Positions 1-10,468 of a DNA stretch of 64,000 nt are shown here, piece by piece; positions within the stretch are counted from its first letter, which is position 1; the number at the start of each line of letters is the position of its first letter. The translations under genes and the position numbers were made by a program. This DNA is from Viscum album (lineage: Eukaryota; Streptophyta; Magnoliopsida; Santalales; Viscaceae). Location of the stretch: NCBI GenBank assembly GCA_963277665.1, contig OY728143.1:539000394-539064393 (forward strand), read 5' to 3'. The notes under the pieces were generated by a model. The model did no database searches. It was not told the DNA's origin and saw nothing but the letters and a program-made list of their open reading frames with translations.

Positions 1-836
1 CATCATCTTTGTGTCATATATAAATTAAATTATTTGATGTCTAAAAATTACAAATAAAATACCATAATGTAGGAAATCGTATTATCTTTCTAATGAATAT
101 TTACAATCGAATTTATCTTATGTATAACCCCATATTAAAAATTATTTACTTATTAAACTTTAATTTTAACTATTTTAACCCTTCTTTAAATAAATTAATA
201 ATAAATGTCCTAATCTAATCCAAGTGAGCCTAAATGGTCATATTTTATTCCTAAGTTTGTTTTTGATCGAATTAAACTTGTCCAATAGAATTAGGACATG
301 TGTTAGGGTAATATTAATATCATATTTACCCTTAGTTACCCTATTTACTATTAACCGCGGTAAAAATATTAAAAGTTACTATTCACCAAAAAAATATTTT
401 TATCTCATTGAACCACATTTTACTTACTGATATCAACCGTGTCTGTTGGATTTTTGAAATTCCATTCACAGAAGCGGTAAAATTAAGTTTTATGCAAAAT
501 TCAGTTTTTAACCTACCACTTAGTGGTTTCACTATTCATCAAAAATTGAAAGTTTTCAGAAAAATACCAAAATTTCACCCTAGGCTAATTTCGATATTCT
601 GAGTCCAAAAATGAAGTCCATTTTGAAAAATAAAATTTATAAAATTTCAAAAAGTGGTTATTACTATTCATAACGGCTAGTTTTAATAGGATATTGTTGT
701 TTAGTGAAACTCGGTATTGCGTACGACGCAAGATATCGAGGAAGGTCGCGATTGCATGTAAAGAAAGCCAAGCAAGTGTTGTGTAGAAAAAGATTCCTTT
801 GATGATTCATATAACATAAAAGTCTCGGTTGTTACA
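1..836 (-). mobile_element. LTR fragment, minus orientation, truncated by window edge
   Basis: Read on the minus strand, this begins with TGTAACAACCGAGAC at 836 and matches the first ~1.2 kb of the LTRs at 17102-20706 and 31601-35213. Shared blocks include the TCACTAAACAAC / CCTTCCTCGAT region near 690-760 and the CTACATTATGG block near 65-75. No polypurine tract lies right of 836 (the flank is tagtaaaaaaaaa). The boundary is therefore the outer end of a 5' LTR, or a solo LTR, and the element continues beyond the left edge. The 480-560 stretch also matches 2040-2130 in inverted orientation, linking it to the solo LTR. Confidence 0.75.
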
Positions 837-1220
837 TAGTAAAAAAAAATTTCACCTAAATATGTGTACATTACAAACACCCATCCTCACCATGTATCAC
901 TCAAAAAAAATTCATCGAGGAAAAAAATATAATATAAATCAAATCCAAGATGGGATAACACACTTATTTACTTCATTTTTTCATCTCTAACAACCCAATA
1001 TCATTCTTACAGTCCCTCCCAACACTTCTATATATAAATAAACCATTTAACATCCCACCCTGACACACCTATGCCACCAAATTACATATTACCTGAACAC
1101 AGATGATCTATCACATCTAATCACTCCACTACGATATTGGTGAACTTTTGACTTCTGGCCATCACGGCTCAAGAATGTCCTTATCATCTCATGGATGATG
1201 TATCGTGGTTGAGATGGTAC
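837..1220. other. Spacer between two oppositely oriented LTRs
   Basis: About 385 bases without a recognisable gene. It is more C-rich on the plus strand than its surroundings. It is pre-insertion DNA for the solo LTR: the flank ends in CCATC and resumes with CCATC at 6158. I see no motif that classifies it. Confidence 0.5.
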
Positions 1221-1225
1221 CCATC
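1221..1225. repeat. Target site duplication, left copy (CCATC)
   Basis: CCATC lies directly before TGTAACACC at 1226 and is repeated exactly at 6158-6162, directly after the LTR end TTATA. Five bases is the usual size for gypsy integration. Confidence 0.85.
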
Positions 1226-2839
1226 TGTAACACCCCAGGTAAATAAATAATATGACATCTTTATATTTTTCCATATTTGTGAATCAAATATAAAATTACA
1301 TTAATGGGTATTCTATGCTCGATGGCGTACCCAATACGCAACAACGAGTTTCTTGGGAATCTTACATTGCACTCTAATAATAAAATAATATTATTTTAAA
1401 TGGTAGTTAACGCCTAGCCGTTGTAAGGGCGGGAATGAACAGAATTAACTACCAAATGATTATATATGTTTGTCAAATATTTTTACTTTTTACAATAAAT
1501 GATAGAGGATTAAAAATGCGAATGAATCCAATTTTAAGCGTAAACATTCTAATATTCTTTAAAAGGTCGATTAACCGCATTTTGACGGCGAACCACTTTT
1601 AAATCCACTTTTGAAAATTTTATGTGTTATATTTGACAAAATAAAATTCTTCTTTAGAATTGGGACATCAAAATTTACTTTGTGTAAGTTTTTGGTATTT
1701 TTCCGAAAACGTTCAATTTTTAATGAATAGTGAAAAATGTTTAATTTTAGTTCAAAACCTCTTTTTAATCTAATTTATTTATATGATTAGAATATTTTTT
1801 TATTTGGTTTTAAAGTTAAATTAGAATATATATTTACTATTTAATTCAATAGTGGTCGATGGAATTAATGTCACTTTGAAATCGGACTTAAACTAGTGTC
1901 AATCTTTTGATACATTTTGTTTCATAAAAACACACTATTTGTTTTGACAGCGGGAATTAATTATTAAATGAATTAATGCAACATATATAATTTGAATTTT
2001 GTAAAATAGACATAATTTTTGAATTTGGAATATCAAATATATCTTAGGGTTAATTTTTGGTAATTTTCTTAAAAACGTCAATTTTTGATGAATAGTGAAA
2101 CCACTAAGTGGTACTTATAAAAAACTGATTTTTCCGTTTAAATGAAAATTTTCCATCTTCTGTTTTGAATTTCAAAAATCCGACATACATGGTTGTCATT
2201 AAGAAGCAAAATGTGGTTCAATGGGATACAAATAATTTTTTGGTGAATAGTAACTTATTAAGTTTTTAATCGCGATTAGAGGTAATTAGTGTAGTTTATT
2301 GTAAGAATAATGTTTTAATAAAATTAAATGACCTATACACATGTCCTAACCTTATTGGACGTGTCATGGCCGACCAAGAAAATCCATGGGTCAAATTGGA
2401 GACCCCATGGAGCCACTTTGGTTGGGAAATGACATAAATATCTTTTTATTTAATGTTAAAGTAAAAATAACACAAACATGAGATGTTTTACTAAAACAAT
2501 TTTTACATGGGGTTATACAAGTCATATTTTTGACTATAAATAGTCAATGAAAATCTAAAAATATTTCCTACATCATATTATTTTTTTATAATTTTTAGAC
2601 ATTAAATAAATTAAATTATTTATGACATTATCATGATGCAGCGATGACCTCATTATTTAACGATTTAAATAAAATGGAATGATAATATAATATATAAGAC
2701 CTAAACATGTGCAAAACCTATTGGATTAGTGGATTTCGAACCCTTATCACCTTATCCTTGAAATACATCAATGTGGTACCTTTAAAATCCGAAACTCTTT
2801 TGAAAATAATGTAACATTTTGTAACTTTACAAGAGTGCC

Positions 2840-2960
2840 CCTCCTCTCCTCTTATAAAAGTCCCCCACCTCTACCTCCATACCCACACTCCCAAAGCCTT
2901 TTTCTCGGCCAAACCCTACCCATTTAGTCTCTCCACTTCCCTCTCATACTCCTTGAAGCC
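2840..2960 (+). promoter_or_regulatory. LTR promoter: TATA box and pyrimidine-rich leader
   Basis: TATAAAA at 2853-2859 is followed by a C/T-rich stretch, as in a plant retrotransposon transcript leader. The same arrangement (CTTATAAAAG then C-rich leader) occurs at the equivalent place in the LTRs near 19290, 25446 and 33792. Transcription would start roughly 30 bases after the TATA box; this is inferred. Confidence 0.6.
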
Positions 2961-3573
2961 TCTCTTTGGGCATAAGTCTTCCCAAGGAAGCCTTTGAGAT
3001 CAAACCAAAGGGAGTTACCTGAATTTAAGGTAATGTCTTCACTTGTGTCCTTTTGTTTTATTTTGCTTCTCCAACAACCTAAAATCTTTTTATTAATTTA
3101 TTTTGTAAAAAATCCAGTATCTTCAATATACTAGTATGTTTTTATAAGAAGGATTCAAGCTACACTTACACACACCAACATCTAATGGTTAAAGAACATA
3201 ATGTTTCCGTGGATGGCGAATTTCTGCCTCCCGAAACGATGATTGTTCAACATTCTTCCAACACTTTCAAAGGTGGCCATTAATATGACACTATATTTAT
3301 ATATGATATCTAATATGTTTATGTTTTACTTAAGATCTTGCATTTTTCATTTATGGCGTACCTTTATGGTTTCCATTATGGGTAAACGCGATATCTTGAT
3401 TTAAGGAAGTGCAGACTACCGCCCCCTCAAAGTGATTTGATTCGTTAATACCATATGTGGTACATATAAATGATATATTTAATTATATTATATATGATAC
3501 CATACTCGAATTAAAATACTATTATGTATCATTATGTTTTAATTCCATTAAATATGAAATAGAAAAGGATGTA

Positions 3574-3611
3574 GCGTTCATGCGTACGTACGGCTTACCG
3601 TCTCCATGAAC
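3574..3611 (+). repeat. Palindromic CGTACG motif, copy 1 in solo LTR
   Basis: GTTCATG at 3576-3582 pairs with CATGAAC at 3605-3611 around GCGTACGTACGG and CCGTCTCC. A near-identical unit follows ~209 bases later. Its reverse complement matches motifs in the other LTRs. Confidence 0.7.
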
Positions 3612-3782
3612 TGTACATTTCATTTCTTATCTCAAAATGTTATGTAATATTATAAGTACATATATATAATGGATATATATGTAATATATTACATATAAAT
3701 TATGTATATCATTATATAATTATAACTTATATATATATCTCATTTTGTTTTAATTCCATTAATATGACAAAAAATGAAAGTA

Positions 3783-3820
3783 GCGTTCATGCGTACGTAT
3801 GGCCTACCGTCTCCATGAAC
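3783..3820 (+). repeat. Palindromic CGTACG motif, copy 2 in solo LTR
   Basis: GTTCATG at 3785-3791 pairs with CATGAAC at 3814-3820, with the same internal GCGTACGTA and CCGTCTCC blocks as the copy at 3574-3611. Confidence 0.7.
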
Positions 3821-4154
3821 GATGCTTTTCGTTTTTTATCTCCAAATGATATGGAATAGTATAAAATGAATATTTACTGGATATATATGATATTTTAATC
3901 ATTAATACTATTCTGGAAATTATTAACTTATAACTACGTCGGAAATCTTTTTTCTAACAAGTTCATTTTTGACTCATGTACCAAACATCGGCAAAAACGT
4001 CTGATTTGAACTAAAATTATTAAACAATTATTATAACATTATAATATGTGATATGAACTGAATAATAATATCTAAAGGAGGTACTTAGGCAATTATTAAT
4101 TAACCAAAGTTTATTATTCAAGAATATAAAGAAACGAACAAGACAAGTTGGACT

Positions 4155-4915
4155 TGAGGTAAGGGATCCTACTCCTCTCTTTCTTTTTAAGTACACTCTT
4201 TTATGTCGTTCCTTATAAGATCATCTATCTTGTGATTGGGATGTTATTTTATATTACTTTTACTGTAATTTTAATTTTTAATATGATGAGAGACCATATT
4301 CTCTCTCATCAATCAATTTTGGATGTTTTGTGTGGCGCTGTTAAGCTACCGAATTTTCGTAAGAGATCTAACCTCTCTCTTTCTCTTTAAGTACTCTACT
4401 TTATGTCACTTCTTTTATTCTCTTCTTTTTTATGATGGGGGATGTTATTTTATATTACTATTGCAGAACATTTTATTTTAATGTTATGAGATAACCTACT
4501 TGATCTCATCAATCCATTTGTGGAAGTTTTAAGTGGCACCGTTAGGCTGCCGAGTTTTCGTAAGGGATTTTTCATCTCACTTTTATTCCTGTGAGATTTA
4601 TGCTACATTTGCCACAATTTTCTTTCAGTGGTGTATGTTCTGACGATTATTTTACTCATTGTGTAATATTCTTTCATTTATGAGTATTTACATCAATGTT
4701 GTATTGTCCTTCTTTCACGGGGCGTATGTTTCGAAAGATACCCATGTCGGTAAGGGAACCTTTCACCCTCCTCTTTTTAAAAGACTTATTTTGATGGGTC
4801 TTTTAATTCACATATTGTTATGTTGGGATATGTTCTCATATATCCTTATTGATATAAATTTTATGTCCATGTGATGAGATACCCTTTTTTGATGTGACAC
4901 CTTTAGGCTGTCAAG
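4155..4915 (+). repeat. Imperfect ~200-bp tandem repeats in LTR R-U5
   Basis: A block of the form GTGGCRCCGTTARGCTRCCG followed by TTTTCGTAAGRGAT recurs at about 4332-4365 and 4533-4568. Weaker versions start at about 4157, 4751 and 4894. Each is followed by a CTCTC/TTTCT-rich run, and an ATGATGAGA/CTCATCAATC stretch comes before the GTGGC block. Spacing is about 190-200 bases. The same array appears inverted at 62915-63715. Confidence 0.75.
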
Positions 4916-6157
4916 GGAACTTCTTAACCCAATTTCGATTTCTTTGGGTTCAAAATGTAGTTATTGAATATGTCATCCTTTGAATATGTGTGAATGACAT
5001 TTGATTATTTTACACATAATATCCACTTATATTTGGTGTATTTGTTTTTCACACATAAATATGTAATTGATTTATCCTTAAACCAAGGATACCATCTTTG
5101 TATTGGACTTCGTCTCAAACTCCTTTCCTTGAGGCATATTTTGTTTTATACACAACCTTCTTTTATACGGTGTATAAACCACTTTGACTTTTAAGTTTAT
5201 TCAAAAGGAATATTTTTTATACGAAGCATTTAATAAATGACAAAAGGGAATGTTTTTGTCGTACGTATGCGGTGACAATGACTTCTCCACCGCCGTGACC
5301 ATTATTTGAGTTTTGGCTTCCTCTACAAGCCATACATTCTTTTTAAAAGAAAAATAAATACCATGTTTTACTTTTCTTTTATTTTGGTAATGAAAATGGT
5401 TTTCATAATGTTTTTATTATATCAATGTGTTGTATTGATATCTTGTGATTGAAATGTGGAAATTTTATGTTTTATTTATGCATGTTTTATGTGATACGAT
5501 TATGTTATGGTTCTTGGGAATTATTATGAAGACGAGTGGTTCCGTGATAAAACTAAGGGCAGGTGATCCCGATATAGCTCTCCAATGCATTGGGTAACAC
5601 GAAGGAGTGAAAAGTTAAGGTTTCTCCGAAGAGATTTATGGAATATACTGTGATGGGCATTCCAAACGTAACCAAGAGGGTTACTCCCTACGTAAGAATG
5701 TTATGATTGCCTCAAGTTACTTTTTATGTCTTATGATTTCTATGATTTATTCATGATTTTACGAGGCATGTTAAAGTTATTATGTTTTATGGGTAAGGTA
5801 TGATTTCATTCTTATGTATACATGTACTCATGTTTCCTTTCCATATTTTTATATCCCTTACTATGCTTTTTATGCTCATCCCAAGTTTTTGAAATGTTCT
5901 TTACAGGTCAAGGGAAGGGTACATGATGTGATGATCGTGTCAGGGATGTGTCAGGACAGGATCCATGTTTTATTTTAAATATGTTTCCATTGATGGGAAG
6001 AATGAATACTGTCTTTTATGTAACCAATTTGTTTAAATGTGGAATGTAATGCACGTTTCATGATCTAATTCTCTAAAACTCTAAACCTGAAAAGATCCTC
6101 AATGTGTAATCTTGTAATAACTCATGATTAAGTAAGGTTTAAGGCTTCAGACTTATA

Positions 6158-6162
6158 CCATC
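6158..6162. repeat. Target site duplication, right copy (CCATC)
   Basis: Exact match of 1221-1225, immediately after the LTR terminus. Confidence 0.85.
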
Positions 6163-7681
6163 CATCCATTATCACATTTGTATTTTGAAAAAAAAACTAA
6201 TGTGAATATGTGGTTTTTAGCATATAGTTCTAAACGGTGGGTGTAGAATATAGAAATCATTACAAAACACATGTATATACATATAAAAAAACAACAAACA
6301 ATGCCTATCATAAGTGTTCACATTTTCCAAGGATAAATAACTAGAACATCCACTTCTACAGCTAAATCTAAAATATCACCCCCACTACCCCATTAGAAAA
6401 ACCCATTACATAGTTTAATTTTCAATTTTTATATTATAATAGGTCTGTTTTTATCATTCATTATTTTAATCTAGATACATTAATACTTAAAAAAATTCAT
6501 AGCACTCAACAAGTGTTATAATATTTATTTATAAATCATGGGAAATGTTATTAATTTAACAATTTTTTTAAATCTGGAAACTAACACAATAGAACACAAA
6601 ACGTGATGAAAGAAACAAAATCCCAACATCCACACCATGTTCCACTTTCGTTCATATCCCCACTACACAAACACATTAAAGAAACTACCACATCCATATT
6701 GTAAAACCACACCCTAAAAACCATTATAGCCCCATTTCCTGACCAAGTCGAATCCACTTACCCAACCCACATGACATCACTTAGCCCAAAACAACAAATT
6801 TTTATATTTAGAAAAGGGTATCACTTTCAATTTCATGTATTTGATTGAGCGTGTTATCACACAATCTATTAGACCATAATTCATCCATTACAGTTGCTGA
6901 ACATTTACGGTTACCCAATAATTAATGATGGTAACAATATATAAAAATATTTATTTTAAATAAAAAATGTACATGAAGAGTTATCAAGTAATTAAAAGAC
7001 ATGATATTTATCAAGTAATTATGTACATATGATTATATTATCAAATAAAATGAAATCAATAAAATGTTGTAATATCATTATTACAAATATCAATCCAATT
7101 TAAATTAAATTTAATCTAATTAATTAACATTATTAATCTAGTTGCAATAATGATAAATGTATACAAAAATAATAAACCGATCACACGTGATACACTTAGT
7201 GGGAATGAAGGAAAAACATACCCTAATGAAACAAAATTTTATGAACTAACTATTAAAAAATTGGTGGAATGCATAAATGAGGGAACATCAATTGGGAAAC
7301 CTGATCCAATGGTAGAAAAAAGACATATGACTCCTTGGGAAGAATGATTTGCAACCTCCCATCTCAAGAAAAGTTAATAACAAAGGAATGAATTAAATCA
7401 TTCCTCTTTTGAATGAATATATCTAATAATACTGAGAATGTTTATTGTTTAAAATAGACTATTAAAGATTGTATCATAAATATATGTAGTTTAATAATTT
7501 TAAAGGTATATGGACTTTTTAGAAATTATGTATATAATTAATCTCTTTTCCAATGACATCATAATATTAATTAATGCATTTAATACTATTTATCAACATA
7601 AATGACATGAAAATGGAAATTAATTTATTTTTGTGGATACCTATAAATTATATGAAAATTGAAAACTATTGAAATGAATCA

Positions 7682-7945
7682 CAATTAGAAATTTCTCACT
7701 ATTGGAGAAGTATCTCTGTTACAAATGTCACACTTTTTGTAATTTTTCACTATTGGAAATGTCTCAACAATGGACTTGTATCATCATTGGAAATGTCTCA
7801 CCATTAGAAATGTCACACCATTGGAAATGACTCAATATTATAAATGTCTCACTATTAAAATTGAATCACCTTTGGAAATGTATCACCATTGAAAATTATC
7901 AACAATTGAAAATTAGCCAACATTGGAAATTTCTCAGCACTAAAA
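7682..7945 (+). repeat. Degenerate ~18-bp minisatellite
   Basis: About 14-15 diverged units of the form ATTGGAAATGTCTCACC are readable, for example around 7750-7830. They carry point changes and small indels and fade out toward 8040. Confidence 0.75.
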
Positions 7946-10452
7946 ATTTCTAAAAAAACGTTAAACTATTGGAAAAATAACAGTTGAACAGACACTCCAT
8001 TGTAAATTTTTTAAAAAATATAAAAATGTTGGAATGTATCATTATTATAATGAATGAAATGTCTAAAAAACCACATATATTCTTTGAACTAATCCATTAT
8101 TAGACATATGGAAATATAAGTTGCCAAAATGTTTAGGTAAATATATCTTACTTATACTATTAATTTATTTAACAAATAATTTTCATTTCTACAAATCCAA
8201 AAGTTGATTTTTTTCCATAACAACCTATTTATTTTGTTTATTTTGAGTTTATTTACATAACATATAATTGTTTAATTTATTTTGTAAGATAATAATTCAA
8301 TAAGATGTTGTTGAGTGAAAAATATTTTTTTATGAGTTTCTAACCGGTGTATGAATAATTTTTTCTTTTTTCAATTATAAATATTGAATGATTCCATGTA
8401 TTATCATCCAAAGGTATATTATAATAATTCTATTATTTAACTCTATTATAACCACATCATTAATGTAATTAATCATAAGAAGTATGATGTGATTATTTAA
8501 AATAAATGTCATTAAAATGAGGTATCACTATATAAAGAAGAATGAAGTCATTATAAATATTCCATTGAGTGATTGGTATAAAAATTAAAGATATTTTCAT
8601 ATCTAGTAAAAAATAATCCCATGGATTCCAATTCATTCTTGGGAAACATATTTGATAAATCCATTTACTAAATTAATTTTTTACATATTAATGATAATTC
8701 TATTTATTTTATTATGATGTTGTTATATAAGTAACTAGATAACTCTTTCAAATATTATCCAGGACATAGATTATAAGCATGGTTTAAAAAATATAGGTTT
8801 TAATCTCAGAGTATAAATTTAATGAAAATGATTCCTCAATATTTGTAACATATTATTGCTTGATAATTTTTTTTAATAATGATGTTAATTGATTATGTGG
8901 AGCATTTTTATAACCACCAGATCATCTGCATAATAAGAAAATACAATCAAAACATCATTTTGAAATATAAAACATTGGCTTCACAAGTTATATCATTAAT
9001 TATATTGTATAATTTTTAAGTTGAATAAATTATCCATTGTTATTTATTGTAATCAAAATAAATACTCAAATCATCTTCAATTTTGACATATCATGAAACA
9101 TGTAAGGGATATTATTAATGTCTTGATGAAAATTGAGATTATTTTTCATGTATTTCCATTGTAGAAGAATGATTGATAAAAATACAACATTAGGAAGGAT
9201 TTTTTTCCATTTTTGGGAAAAGTATACTACTAATATAAGAGTTAAAAATATATTGATTATTAACGATAAAAAATTAAAACATTTTTATATAATTATGGTC
9301 ATATATTTTCTATTTTAGACATGTGAATAAAATATTATGGATATGTCTCTAAAATATATAGGTGGAGTTATTATAGATGTCTTGTTGTGGGATATGTTAT
9401 AGATATATTAAAAATGATTCTAATACAAAGAATTTATTATTGTATGTAGAAACATCATTGATTAATAATCATTTATTGATGATAACACTGAAGAATCACA
9501 TTGTATTTAGTAAGAGAGAATTTATTATAGAGAATAAATAACCTATACATTAACAAAGTAGAATATAATTTAATCAATTTTACTAGAGAGAATAATTTTT
9601 TTTTGATTTCAATCAGCATCCATAAATTAATGTTGATTGGATGAAATATATATTATTTAAGAATTAAAATTTATTTGGAAATGTAAGTGAACAATGATCT
9701 AACAATAGGAAAAATAAATACACTAGCTATAATCATTGTCAAATGGGTGTGTGTGGAAACATGGTAAAAATCATAGATGTATAAAACAATCTTCTATTTC
9801 TCTATATAATTTTTTTTATCTATGGATATTTTAATTTTCTATATTCCACATTTAGTTTTATCTTAAAGTGTTTATCAAATTATGTTGGAATACGTTTGAC
9901 AAAAGAAATTCTTCAACTTGTTTTTCTATTTCATTATTTTTTATCAGTTATTTGAAATTTTTCTTATCATTTTGTGTTGTAATATATCATGATGTTAATA
10001 GGGTTTTTTCCAGTGTTCTAAAGAAATCATACATTTTTCCCTTTTAAACTTATTTGATCCACATTTTGAATTTGAGTATTTTAGCATGTTATTTGGATGA
10101 AAGGGTCCCAAAACAGTATGATCTTCCACATATATTTATACATTAACCTAGTTTTTATACCATATTCATATTTTTAGATTAGTAAGGATGATTTTCATCC
10201 CATATGTTTAATTATTTAATATTTTTCATATGAAATTATAGATCCTTTATATATAATTCAAACATAGATGATGTTATTTTATTCATGGAAAATGTGGTGA
10301 TAGATTTCATGATCTTGACTAAATATTATTTCATAATTTTTAAATTTTGTTAAAATTTTTTTAATGATATATGTGATAAATAGATGTAGTGGATCCATTA
10401 TAAGGAAAAAAATATTTATTTATATTAATTGTATAATTTAAAACATCTGGTC

Positions 10453-10468
10453 ATATATATATATATAT
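10453..10468. repeat. (AT)n microsatellite
   Basis: Eight uninterrupted AT dinucleotides. Confidence 0.9.

Larger units (their letters stand above)
1226..6157 (+). mobile_element. Giant solo LTR (4932 bp), Ty3/gypsy
   Basis: It starts TGTAACACCCC and ends CTTATA. The chromovirus LTR at 31601-35213 has the same kind of ends (TGTAACACCC...GTTATA). Perfect 5-bp target duplications (CCATC) flank it. There is no primer binding site after 6157 and no polypurine tract before 1226, so the internal region is gone, as expected after LTR-LTR recombination. A TATA box at 2853-2859 divides it into ~1.65 kb U3 and ~3.3 kb R-U5. The R-U5 part carries ~200-bp tandem repeats (4155-4915) and palindromic GC-rich motifs (3574-3611, 3783-3820). 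The segment 4000-6157 is homologous, inverted, to 61681-64000. Confidence 0.85.

Noticed and set aside
4659..4874. Sense open frame in the 4.9-kb LTR, with a same-frame counterpart ending at 62996 (minus) and sharing SFFHG, YVSKDTHVGK and HPPLFKRLIL
   Set aside because: Comparing the two copies by eye, most differences fall at codon positions 1 and 2 rather than 3. The left copy has no ATG at its start. This looks like neutral drift of a shared LTR, not a conserved gene.
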